From: Phellopilus nigrolimitatus
Taxonomy: Eukaryota; Basidiomycota; Agaricomycetes; Hymenochaetales; Hymenochaetaceae
Assembly: GCA_021029095.1 (NCBI GenBank)
Contig: JAJOHG010000002.1
Coordinates: 1,054,001-1,118,000 of the forward strand
DNA length: 64,000 nt
Direction: 5' to 3'
The position numbers and the translations under genes were made by a program. How positions within the stretch are numbered: position 1 is the stretch's first letter; every line of letters begins with the position of its first letter. Below the pieces are notes generated by a model, which saw nothing but the letters and a program-made list of their open reading frames with translations, did no database searches and was not told the origin of the DNA. This document shows, one piece after another, positions 49,471-60,901 of this stretch.

Positions 49471-52400
49471 ATGACCATGCTCTCTGCCGCTGACCTCCAG
49501 GTGAGTTCGGTCCCGCGTGGCTCTAAACTGGACTGCGTACGACTGCTAGCGATTTGCAGAAGAGGCACGAGCTCGAGGGGGCGCCGGACCCGTTCCCCGC
49601 GCTCGGAGACGCTCCGTCTCCCGCGAAGCCGAAGCGATTCGGCGTGCAGGCGCAGGCACCGCTGGACACGCACTCTGAGGCCTCCTTCCCCTCGCTCGCG
49701 CCCGCCGTATCCCCCGGCGCGACACGCGCGGCTGCCCCCGCATGGCGCACAGCAGCGGCCCCGCGCATCGCGCCGGCTGTGCCTATGCAGGCGCTCGCTA
49801 CGGACATCTTCACGCTCGCGGCGGCAGACATCGCCAGCGCCGGCACCGGCAGAGACGGACGCCCGACGACGCTTGGCGAGGTCTTGAAACAGGTCATGGG
49901 TAAGTACGGCAAGGTGCGCGTCGAGGCGAGCTCGAACTCGAAGACGCGCCAGACGACGTTCCACCTCAAGTCGGAAGTCGGCGAAGGAGCTTGAGAAAGC
50001 GAAAAGAGCGATCATTGTGGCTATAAGCCCTCAGGTGCGTTTTCCTGGGTCCCCCCAGATGCTACAAAATTTGACGTGAATAATTTTCAGGTATCTGTCA
50101 TCTTGAACGCGCCCGCGTCTACTATTGCTACCCTCATTGGACCCAAGGGTTAGTTTACAGAGTCTGGAGCTACAACAGAAACAGCAGAATGTTAATTCTA
50201 ATTAATAGGTGCTACGCTCAAGCAGATCCGTGACCAAACCAACGTCAAGGTAGACATCCCGCGGAAGGAGGACGTCGCTCCGGTCCAAATCAACGGCAAC
50301 GGACATGCACACTCTGGGAGCCCGGTTTACGACGACGAGGAAGAGGAACCCACTGTCCCGGTGACCATCAGTGGACCTCAGCCTTTGGTATATGAGGCTC
50401 AGGACATGCTCAAGGCTATCATCGCGACCAAGACCTCCAAGTCCACGCAGCGCGTGCGCGACATCCCAGAGCACATTCTCCCCTTCGTTATCGCCCGTCG
50501 CTCGGAGTTCTTGGCCGAGGCAGGCGGCGCGGATATCAACTTGGCGCTCAACTCGGCCGGGCGCGAGATCACGGCGAATGGTGATAGGGAGGCGGTCGGG
50601 AAGGTTGTCGAGAAAATCAAGGCGACAATCGAGTTTTATAAGACTGACCTCACGCAGTTCTCCATGAACCTGCCCAAGCGCCAGCACAGACTCCTTGCGG
50701 GTCGCGCAGTAGAGGAAATCATGGGGAAGAGCAAATGTGGCGTTGTCGTGCCCCGCCCGGAGGATTCGGATGATAAAATTACCGTCTGGGGCAACGCAAA
50801 CGATCTTGCGGCAGGCATGGCGGCGATCATGCAGAAGGCGAACTCGCAATACATCCACGAGTTTCCTCTTCCCGGTCCGATTACACTATCGCAGCAGCTC
50901 GTCACGTACATGGCAAAGACGGGGTACCCAAAGTCTTTGACTGCTGCGCACCCTGGCATCTCGGTTTATACACCCGCGACTGGCATTTTGAAAACGGCAC
51001 AAACACTCAACATCGATATCGTCGGCGAGAAATCGGATGTGGACGCTGCTGTCCAGCAGCTGTCTTCCTTCATCGGCGATTTGATAGGCGGCACAACGGA
51101 TGTTGAGGTCGACTGGCTTCTTCACCGTGTTCTTATTGGGAAGTATGCTAAGAAGTGAGTTACTCTGGCTTTGTTGCTTTGGTTTCCCTGGCTCAAGTAG
51201 TCTTTCAGGTTTAAGCAGTTCCATGACAACCACAACGTTCGCCTCTTCTTTCCTGACGAGTCGAGCGAGGAATCATCTGTCCTGCTCGTCTACGACCCGA
51301 CTTCTCCTTCGGCCTCCAAGAACCCGGTTGAGAAGGGCAGTCACCTCGCCGAGGTCGAGAAGGAGCTCCTGAAACTGGTTCGCGATGCGGCTGATGTTAA
51401 GAGCGAGCTTATTCCGGTTGACATGAAATGGCATTCGTACGTTGCAGGAAAGGACGGCACCACCCTTAATGCGTAAGTATCATTTATTTTATTATCGACT
51501 TTAAGAACTTACGTGAGCATATAGAATTATTGGCGAGGACAAAACACTCTCGATCAAGATTGGCCAAGAGGCTGGCGGGGAAACTCAGGATTTCATTCTG
51601 GTTCGCGGGCCTAGTTCAGACGTCGACCGTGCTGTCAAGGAAATTCATGACATCGTCGAGAACGCGAAGAATGAACTGATTGACAACAGTCACGTATGTT
51701 ACTTCTGCTCGAACATTTTATGTCTGATTGCGATGCTTACTCGATATTCGTAGTCTGTCGAGTTCGAGATCAGCAGGGATTATGTTGGTCGTATCGTCGG
51801 AACTCATGGCGCAGCGGTCAACAGGCTCAGAGAAACTCTCGGCGTCAAGATCGACTTCTCTGACGAGGGCGACGAAAGAGAGAAGGATGGGAACAAAAAG
51901 AAGAAGGCTTCTGTTCAGAAGTCGAAGGTCACGGTAGGATGCTTATTGCAGACAATCTTGTGCAGGTAGCCTGATTGCGAACTATCATAGGTTGTCGGCA
52001 GGAAGGAAAACGTCGAAGAAGCCAAGAAGCGCATTCTGGGCCAGGTTGAGAGACTTGTAAGTGTTGTCATATTTCACAAATGATCAATTATATGCTAACG
52101 ACTGAGAGTGGACATAGGCAGACGAAACTTCCGAGACTCTCAAGATCCCTGCCCAGTACCACCCTTCGCTCATTGGTCAAAGTGGCAAATACGTTATCCG
52201 GCTTGAAGAGAAGTATACCGTTAAGATCACCTTCCCTCGTGAATTTACAGAGAATGGTGAGGGCAAGACGAGGGAATCTCTCAAGCCCGACGAGGTTCTG
52301 ATTAGAGGCGGTCGCAAAGGGGTGGCTAGCGCGAAGTCAGAAATTCTAGAGGTAAAATGACTGGAACACACTTCATAGTTTATACGCCTAACTCCCTGTT

Positions 52401-53977
52401 TTACAGGCCGTTGAGTTCGAAAAGGAGTCTAACAACGTCGTGAGATTCGCAGTCCCGTCCAAGTCCGTGGCTCGCATCCTTGGCCGTGGCGGCGCGAGCA
52501 TCAACGAGATCAAGGACGAGACCGGTGCTCAGATCGACGTTGACAGGTCTTCTGACGACCCCCAGTCCACGAGTATCACCTGCCGTGGGACGAAGAAGGC
52601 TATCGCTGCTGCAAAGGCTGCTATCCTCGTCATCGTCGAGCAGGTTGGCTCAGAGCTGGCGATCAGCGTAAACATCGAGCGGAGGTTCCACCGTTCGATC
52701 ATCGGTGCTGGTGGTCAGGGCCTTCGTGACCTCGTCACCCGCTGCGGGGGGCCGACTGACCCCAAGCAGCAAGCGAGCCTCATTCGATTGTCAGCCTATC
52801 TTTCCATTTGTCGCTGTTAGGTTTACGATGAGCTTATTTTATCGTTCATTAGCCCCCATCAGTCAGAGCCTTCTGATGAGGTTCGCTTGAGGGGAGACGC
52901 AGCTGTGGTTAAGAAGCTTCAAGAGGAGCTGGAAAAAATCGCCGTGTCCCATCGCGACCGCGTTGTGCTCGTAGTTGAGGTCCCGAACGCCCAGCACAGG
53001 GCATTGATTGGCAGGAACGGACAGAACCTCAACGACCTTCAAAACCGCACCGGGGCGCAAGTCCAGTTCCCGGGCTCGCGCTCCTACAACCAGATTGGGG
53101 AGGCTGAGAACACGACCGACTTCAAGGATGCGAATCCGCAGGATTTGGTTAAGGTGTCAGGCACTCGCGCTGCATGCGAGAAGGCAATGAAGGAGCTCAC
53201 TGTGCGTGCGCTGTTAGTCTTAATAGACAGGATATTCCTTATCTTACTTTCTTTTTTAAAGGCGAGCATCAAGGCCCCTGCGCCGGAGGCTGTGACTGGC
53301 ACGGTCACTGTTCCCCTCAAGTACATCCACTTCATTGGCCAACAGGGCAACTTCTTCCGCACCCTCCGCACCTTCGGCGTCAACGTCGAGCAGTCTGCGA
53401 CGCCCTCGAGGCCGGCCTTGCCCACGCGCCCTGCGAGCGAGTCGGCCGTCTCTGCGCGTATCGACGAGGTGGAGGACGATCCCGCGGCGCGCGCCGTCGA
53501 GTGGCAGGTTGTGTCTAACTACCAGGACGCAGAGGAAGGCGATTCTGTCTGGACACTCAAGGCCCGCGACGACGCGGGTCTGGAAAAGGCCAAAAAACTC
53601 ATCGCCGAGGCCATCCAGCAGGCTGAGGGCTCCTCTTCTGTGGGCTTCCTTACTCTCGCTGACCGGACCGCGTTCCCTCGCATCGTTGGTCAGTACACGC
53701 CTCCGAAATTATATGTATTGCTCGAACTCACTCGACGTCGCTTGTAGGTTCCAAGGGTGCCAACGTCTCGCGTCTCCGTGCCGAAACTGGTGCCGACATC
53801 ACCGTCAGCCGGGAGAACAACACAATTACCATTGTCGGTTAGTATTATATCTTTCCCGGATTCCCAGGATTCGATTGCTCATTCTTGACAATTCCAGGCT
53901 CCGAGTCTTCCATTGAGGCTGCTAAGGAAGCCATTCTTCGCACCGCTACGAACCGTGGCGGACGTCGGGGAGACTGA
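49471..53977 (+). CDS. SCP160: Multi-KH RNA-binding protein, vigilin/Scp160 type
   Basis: Exon 1 (49471-49500) is MTMLSAADLQ and joins to KRHELEGAPDPFPALGDAPS. A disordered Pro/Ala region is followed by a chain of KH domains down to the C-terminus TNRGGRRGD. Eight GxxG loops are visible: IGPKG, VGTHG, IGQSG, LGRGG, IGAGG, IGRNG, IGQQG and VGSKG; several other modules look degenerate, as in yeast Scp160. These proteins bind mRNA on ER-associated ribosomes and affect translation efficiency and mRNA fate. Introns are short; one near 52,792 uses the donor GTCAGC and joins SLIRF|PHQSEPSDEV. Near 49,977 one surplus base separates ...RQTTFHLKSE from SAKELEKAKRAIIVAISPQ. A 64-base intron (GTGCGC...GGAAG) could bridge this instead, at the cost of a KH-like segment. 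Confidence 0.9.
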
Positions 53978-54027
53978 TTTCTCCATAGTGTTTTCGTAAT
54001 TTCAATAAGGATATAAGGATATTAAAA

Positions 54028-54033
54028 AATAAA
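54028..54033 (+). terminator. AATAAA polyadenylation motif downstream of vigilin
   Basis: A canonical AATAAA about 50 bases after the stop codon, in an AT-rich stretch. Fungal signals are loose, so this is only a likely site. Confidence 0.45.
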
Positions 54034-54238
54034 TGGAACTTCAACCAGGAGCATCTTACAATTAACTATTCCCCCCTCCATGCTGTCATTATTTATCCCG
54101 TTCTCTTTTGCACATTCAAAAGTAGATCACACGCCTCAATGTACAAAAGCGCATTCGTACATGCATTAAAATATTATCCCGGACGCAGGAAGTTGCAGAC
54201 AAGCAAAATATCAGGTCAAGGATTGTAGATACAACGGA

Positions 54239-54496
<258 letters not shown>

Positions 54497-57258
54497 TCAG
54501 TCCATGTCCATGTCGGACCCGCCGTCTTCTGCCGCAGGGGCGGCGGCAACGGCGGCGGGCGGCGCTTCTTCCTTGACGACCTCCGCAGGCTTGAACGAGC
54601 TCGCCTTGAACTTGGACGTAATCGCCGGCGCCTCCTCGAGCATCTCGCCATCGAGGTCCTCAGTCCTCGCCTGCCTTCTGGTCTGCCTGGGTTGTTCCCT
54701 CCAGACGCGACTTGAGCGTCACGATGTACTCCGGCGTGAACACGATCCAGTCCTCCCACACGTCGAGGATGGCGATGATCTGCTTTTTGAACGTCTCGGC
54801 TGTGATCCGCCCGGGGAAGGAGTGGTAGATGCTCGATAGGTGGTCGAAGACTATGCCCAGTACGCGACTGGAACTCCTGGCGGAACTTCCAAGCGCTAGG
54901 CACGGAGGCCTGCAGAGTTGTGGAGGATGTCGCAGATGAGGTGCAGACGAGCCACCTTTCTCGGAACGGGGGTACTATCCACAAGCAAAGAGGCAACGAT
55001 GATGTCGCTGACCTACAAAGTGAAGACGAGTTTGTTCATAAACGATCTAAACACGTAGAAGACTGAGCCACATACCTCTGACGCAGCCTCAGCATGCTCA
55101 AGGCTGAATGCCATACAGCGAGCCAGTTCGCCTCGCTTACCGCTCATAGCTCGGAGCATTGCTTCGAATCGCCTACGCGCAAGCTTCCCTAATTTTTGTT
55201 TCCGGCACCTTTCGCGCTCAGACTCTTCAGCAGAGTCGGTCGAATAAACAGAGTTGTAGCCCTGGAAGAGTAAGAAGAGCGATACATTAGCTACAAGTGA
55301 GTCATTTGGAAAAATCGCGAATTACACGTACCTCATCGTCGAATCCCTCCACCAGCGCCTTCTCCGGCAATAAGGGAACGGAAAAGTCTGTTCTCAGGTG
55401 TCTGTTCACAAGTTAATTCTCGTCTATCCCAAGTGAATAGGACGGAACTCACAGAGGTGTCGAACAAAAAAGTGAATTTAGGATTTTGACGCTCCCTAAC
55501 CCTAAGGAGATCTTCAAATTTCTCTCCATTTTCTTTGACCTTCAATGCCACCATCCGAACGAACTTCTCGGTGTCAGGATCTACGCCAGTGCGGCCGCGT
55601 TCGCGAGGACTGTCCGATCGGCGTCTACGGAGCGACCTGCTCCTGCTCCGACTCCGGCTATGTCTTCGAGAACGATCAAACGAGAGCGAACGAGAGCGCG
55701 ACCTGCTCCTCGACCTGCGACGGCGCGACCGGCTCGCTGCTGGGGGACCGGCTGCGCGAGTAACTGCGAGCGTATCTATGCCCGTGCGAGCGCGATCGGG
55801 AACGTGAACGCGAGCCATAGCGGTGTCGTGAGTAGCTCCGGCTTCGACCCTGTTCATGTCGACGACTGTCCATCTCTGGTGGCGACCGCGATCGGGAATG
55901 CGAATGCGGGTCGGCTGCGAACGATGCTCAATCGTCAACGAATCGAGATGCAGCCACGGAAATTACCCACCGACATACGCAGCCTTAGCTGCTATAGGCA
56001 CAGCCTTGCTCCAGCCGACTCTCAGCACCGAGCCGCCCCAGTCAAAGCCATCGATATCCCGCACTGCGCTCTCTGCGTCTTTCCGCTTCATGAAAGACAC
56101 AAATCCGCTAAGCCCGACACTTCTCTTGGTCCGCGAGGCATTCATGTCTGCTCCCGGGCCTTGAGATGCGTCACCGCGCGGCCACATTATTTTCACCTAG
56201 GGAGAGAATTAGGACCAGCAAATCTCGGCGACAGTAGATTGTAGAGCCTACTCACAGAACCCACCGGCCCGCACCGCGAAGCGAAGAAGTTACCAAGAGC
56301 CACTTCGCTTATATTCGCTGGTAAATTCGCAACAAAAACGTTGGACGTCTGTCAAGTATGGCATTTCAACTTAGCTCCTTAGGCGTTTGAAAGCAAGCAA
56401 ATAAGGCTCACCAAAGGATCTCCTCGATCCTTACTCCCACTTTGACCCTCGTATGCTATAATATGAACAGCATAAATAGAATATAATACCTACAAAACAC
56501 AGTCCACCCACCGGCAAGCGCAGTAACAGACCTCCCTTGATCTATTGAGTAATCTTTCAGAATCAGAACTAGCCTCAGGGATTAAATATTCCTACATCGA
56601 CTGTTTTTTGAAAGCCTCAGCTCTCGCTCGGCTTGGTCCCTATAGCGAAGGATGGGTTAGCGATTTCGCAGATATAAGTGCACGATAGTGCGCACCTCTT
56701 TAACTCCTCTAAGAACGCGTCCATAGCACGCTTTCCCTTCGGTCTGGAGGCACTTGCCTGCCGGAGGAGATCGAGGCCGCTTTAGACAGCTGGTCCGTCA
56801 GCTGCGCAGAAGAATTGCTATTGATAGACGTACAACTGGCTCCTCCCTCTCAAACGCATTTGAAACAGAGTCTCTCGCGCCTCTCGCACTCGGGCGGTAA
56901 GCCGGCGCCTCGTCCGCAGCGGCGGCCGCGGCGCGCACGAAGCTCCTGCCCTTCCTCTGCGCGCCGTTCCCCTCGAAGTCGTCCAGGAACTCGGCGTACG
57001 TCTTCGCGGCGAGCTCCTCCTCCTCGCGCCGCTTCGCCGCCTCGCGCTCCTTCTCCTTCTCGCGCTTCGACTTGCGCACGGTGCCCTGCGTGTACTGCGA
57101 GAGCTTGTGGTCGTCGACGGGTTTCTGCTGGAGAAGACGGCGGAATGTGAGCGCGCGTGGAAGGCAGATGGGAGATGCCCTGTCCATCGTACAGGAAACG
57201 ACTCGTCGTCGTCGTCATTGTTGAAGAACGTCGCCAGCTTCGTTTTTGTCCGGTCCAT
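54497..57258 (-). CDS. U2SURP: U2 snRNP-associated SURP/SR140 protein; three apparent +1 frame breaks
   Basis: Splicing factor that binds U2 snRNP. MDRTKTKLATFFNNDDDDES opens at 57258, then after an intron KPVDDHKLSQYTQGTVRKSK, a Lys/Glu-rich helix, AKTYAEFLDDFEG and later PKGKRAMDAFLEELK and GRSVTALAAYEGQSG. The RRM gives TSNVFVANLPANISEVALGN and LSGFVSFMKRKDAESAVRDI plus DGFDWGGSVLRVGWSKAVP. An RS-rich segment is followed by the SURP module (DPDTEKFVRMVALKVKENGE, LRVRERQNPKFTFLFD), then a CID: MLRAMSGKRGELARCMAFSL, WKFRQEFQSR, LGIVFDHLSSIYHSFPGR and DVWEDWIVFTPEYIVTLKSR. One surplus base each near 55742-55746 (a run of five), 54861 and 54662 shifts the frame by +1. The first frame stop after this is the TGA described separately. 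Confidence 0.88.
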
Positions 57259-57658
57259 GATTTCCAGAGGTTTGGGAGAGTTGAGAACGGAAGATGTTCA
57301 CGACCACAATGAATGTACATAATGCATATACCAAAATAGGAAACGCGTCTTCTCTCCGAGTTGAGTGAGCACTTCAACGAATAATTTCTTTGTAAATATC
57401 TTCAGAGTAACGCTATATGGCACTACAAGCCTTTTGATTATATGTATCTTTGAGACTGCACAATCTGCTGCAACGAGAAAAAAAACGGGATCACTTCTGG
57501 GCTCTGAAGCCTTGCCAATGCTACTTCGTGTCACATCGTAGACCATTCCGGCTCAACAAATTCACCAAACCCGGTGCACCTTAGCAAACAGATAATTATG
57601 ATGGTACACATCCCCTATAGCCGTCAATTAAAGAACAAAACATGCAGACTCATAAACT
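57259..57658. other. Spacer between U2SURP start and HACD 3' end
   Basis: About 400 bases, the U2SURP promoter and leader together with the HACD 3' end. Short ORFs here are not convincing. Confidence 0.4.
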
Positions 57659-58720
57659 CTAGAGTGATTTTGGTTTGTTCCCAAGCTTGCGCCCGGTGCC
57701 CTTCCCGAGGACCTTACGGCGTTGCGCCATCATGTACGTATACATCACATACAAACCTGCACACAAACAGCCCTGTCAGTCCCCCGCAGATAGAAAGAAT
57801 CGCAAATGAACGCACCAGGCCACCAAAGCAAAAACAGCGCGCCGCGCACGTAGTCCGCGGGCGCCCACACGGAGCCGCGCGCCCACGCGCCGAGCGACGG
57901 CACGGGCGACGAGCGCGGGAGCGTCGCGTAGTTCACGAACGCCTCGGAGCCCGCGCCGAGCGGGTACAGCACGAAGAACGTCGAGTAGCGCAGCCAGCGC
58001 AGCGCGCGCGGCTCCGCGCCGAGCAGGCTGCACGCGTAGAACGCGTAGCGCACGACCTCCGTGAGCGCCCACGCGAGCACCATTGACGCGTAGAGCGGGC
58101 TCGTGCGCGCCTGCGCGGTGCACGAAGTCTCAGCAAACGATCCGCAGAATATGGTACAAGACAGGGGGCACGCACCGCCTCGAAGCGCTCCGCGACGCCC
58201 CAGACGAGGAAGAGGCGGCTCGCGACCTGCATCGCGGTCGTCGGCACGGGGCTGCGCACCCAGCCGCGCGCGGCGTGGAGCACCTCGAGGAGCGCCGCGC
58301 TCTGCACGAGCGCCGTCTCCGGGCCGACGGCCGCGTACGCGCCCGCCGCGCGGCGCACGAGGGGCCGCAGCGCCGCGGGCACGCCCGCGCCACCGCCGCT
58401 CTTCAGGTACGGCACGCGCTGCCAGGGCAGCGTCTCGAGCAGCTTCGAGAGGCGCGTGGACGCGGTGTGTGCGGGCGCGGGCGCGCCCCCCGCGGGAACT
58501 CCGAGGAGGTGCAGCGTGAGCGCGACGAGGATGTAGGACCAGCCGAGCGCGGAGAGCGCGTTGTACGCGACGAGGTAGTACTTTACGCCGTTCGAGGTAG
58601 TGGCTGGGAGGAAAAAGTTAGAAGTTGAAGACGATTCGTAGGTGATATTATTTGCTGCTCACTTTTCTTCTGGATGTCTCCCTGAGGACGGATGGCCGTT
58701 TGCGTTTCTTTCCTCGCCAT
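57659..58720 (-). CDS. PHS1: Very-long-chain 3-hydroxyacyl-CoA dehydratase (PHS1/HACD)
   Basis: ER membrane enzyme for the third step of each very-long-chain fatty acid elongation cycle. Exons: MARKETQTAIRPQGDIQKK, then TTSNGVKYYLVAYNALSALG and WSYILVALTLHLLG, a Gly/Ala/Pro-rich loop, VPTTAMQVASRLFLVWGVAE, and after an intron ARTSPLYASMVLAWALTEVV, RYAFYACSLLG, LRWLRYSTFFVLYPLGAGSE and ALFLLWWPG. The last exon gives LYVMYTYMMAQRRKVLGKGT and ends KLGNKPKSL. TEVVRYAFY and RYSTFFVLYPLGAGSE are the PTPLA-family signatures carrying the catalytic region. About six membrane segments are visible. The loop between residues 50 and 90 is unusually GC-rich and Ala/Pro-rich. The intron near 58,100-58,170 restores frame (AERFEA|ARTSP). 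Confidence 0.93.
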
Positions 58721-59012
58721 GATGATCGTGCGCGTTGAACACGACGAAGCCACTTTTCCGCCCTCAAAGAGGAAACTCTGACAAAGCACACACGCGAACA
58801 AGACACGAACGCGACAGAGAATTACTTGCATTCGCAGCAAAAACAGAAGTATTACTGGCTACATTTGTACACCGTTTGACAAAAGCGATAAGTAAACACG
58901 AGAAAAACGACCGGAGCACACGAGCAAGATGATAAAGTAGGTACACGGCCAACGCATCTTATCGACAAAAAGAACAAGGAAATTTGAATACAGTCTGTAT
59001 GCTTCGAAGCGT

Positions 59013-60180
59013 TCAGGACGTAGTCGAGTCGCGCGCGCCGTCCGACGCGCCAGGATTCTCCGAGCGCTGGCCGGCATCGCCTTTCGCGTCGTCGGTATTG
59101 TTACCGACGGGATTGAGGCCGGCGGCCGAGAGCTGCCCTTGGGCCTGCTGAAGCGCCGTTCGAAGCGCGGTGTTCTCGATACGAAGCTGGTCGACGAGCG
59201 CGCGACATTCTTCCCACCTCCTATTCGCCTCGTCCGCAGATGCTAATGCCGCATCGAGCAGCTGAGAGCGTGACTCGAGGGCCTTGACGTGTCTGACAAA
59301 TGAAAAAAAGGGATAGTTAGCTAAATCAGAAAATCATGTGCTTCCAATAATAAAGGGAATCACGCACTGATCCCGTCTCTCGCGGAACGCACGCTGCGCC
59401 TTCCTGTTCTGCTCCGCGCGCTTGCTTGTGCTCAGCTGGCGGTTTGCAGCCGAGCCGCCGTTGTCCTGCTGCTGGGACTGGGGCGGGGGCGGCATCATGG
59501 GCGGGCCACCGGGGGGCATCATGCCGCCGGACGAGTAGTCCTGGCCCGGCGGGGGGTGGGGGGCGTACGCGTACTGCATCGGCGGGGGATAGACGTTGCC
59601 CTGCCGGGGGCGGGAGGCCCGGGTACGCGTGCGGGGGCGGCGGCATGGGCTGCTGAGCCATATGCGGGGGCGGCGGGGGCTGCTGCTGCTGCTGCTGAAG
59701 GGGTTCGGGCTGGGACTGCTGCTGATTGTCCTCCGTGGTAGGTCGAGGGTGACTTGCGCTTGCGGGAGTTGCGAGCGGGGGGAGCAGGGGGATTTCTGAG
59801 CGGAGTTGCATAAGACCGGCTACACGGGCAGAGACGGGCTGTTGGGGCTGGTTGCTGGAGGAAGAGGGGTTGGTGGGCAGCTGGGCAGGGGAGGCGGCAT
59901 CTGCGGATTGGGATTCTACAAAAGTATACCAAGATTGGCGGGGAACAGAGGAGGACGGTGATGAAGCATGGAGAACAAAGGAAAAGGGGATTAGCTAAGG
60001 CGGCGCGGGAGAGCAGAAGAGGCGATACTGACGTGTTGTGCCCGGCTGGTTCTGGTTCTGGCTCTGGTTCTGGTTCTGGCTCTGGGTTTGGCTCTGGCTC
60101 TGGGTCGGCTGGGCTTGGTCGTCGGCGTTGGCGGCGTGGAAGTGGGTGTTCTGGGTGTTCTGTGTGACCGCAGCCGACAT
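59013..60180 (-). CDS. bZIP regulator, Yap/Pap1-like; apparent +1 frame break
   Basis: The ATG at 60180 opens MSAAVTQNTQNTHFHAANAD, followed by a Gln/Asn/Ser repeat (QSQNQNQSQNQNQ). Exon 2 is Gln/Pro-rich with a short polyQ (CAG) run. At a five-base C run (59606-59610, G on the plus strand) the frame moves one base, from PHAYPGLPPP to QGNVYPPPMQYAYAPHPPPG. It then reads LSTSKRAEQNRKAQRAFRER plus RDQ; NxxAQRAFR is the signature of fungal AP-1 (Yap) basic regions. After an intron come HVKALESRSQLLDAALASAD and LVDQLRIENTALRTALQQAQ, a leucine zipper. The tail ends SDGARDSTTS. Yap proteins respond to oxidative and metal stress, but the Cys-rich redox domains are not seen here, so that role is not assured. 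Confidence 0.85.
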
Positions 60181-60901
60181 GGGCACTCTCCAGCGATTGA
60201 AGGACGTTGCGAATGCGGGTGGGCGGGCTACAGCCGCCTGCGAGGATACTTAGAGGATTGGGTAAGGCGACGCTGACTTGGCTGACTTGACGCTGACAGA
60301 GAAAAGAGCCCTGTCTGACAAAGAGCCCCCACCGAGTTCTTATACCCATTCGTGTTGACGCCTGTGTTCAAGCTCCGGCGCGGCAACCGCCGCGCGCGGT
60401 CTTTCAATTAATTCGCACTCCGCTCTCCGGCTTGTCCCTCTGCACGCCCTTGTAATTGATTTCTGAGCCACTGAGCCATGGCTGTGATTCAATCTCTGCC
60501 GATATCCGTGTGAAGCTTACGACATCTCCATCAGTAATCATCCAAACGGTCCTACCCATCGCGCCGCCCGTCTGTGCGAGAACCACGGAGACAGAACGTC
60601 GACCGAACCTGACAGAACATCTTTGAGTCAGTTTTAGGGCGGTAGCGTATTTTTACTTCATCTTTCGGACATCTAGACATCCCTCCACTTTTTCAATGTT
60701 CCTATTTGCCTATTTGTATCTCTCTCCACCCGTCCCGCTTTCGTATAGTAATATTGTAGAGTAGAGCCAATGTATGTACAATAATCTATGATAATTTTCG
60801 TTGCATTTTTTTTTATTGAGTAGGACGCGCAGTTATCGCGATCGACTTTCGAAGCCGGGTGTACTAAGTTACTAACTCAAATATCTCTCCAGATATCCCC
60901 A
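60181..60901. promoter_or_regulatory. Divergent promoter region, bZIP gene / PPP5
   Basis: 721 bases between two divergent start codons. AT-rich near the PPP5 side (TTTTTTTTTATTGAGTAGG). No specific binding motif stands out. Confidence 0.4.

Noticed and set aside
49419..50015. Arg-rich minus-strand ORFs opposite vigilin exon 2
   Set aside because: High-GC shadow frames without start context, splice logic or motifs.
60038..60180. Plus-strand Trp/Phe-rich repeat frame (WFWFWLW)
   Set aside because: Shadow of the Gln/Asn/Ser repeat of the bZIP protein on the minus strand.
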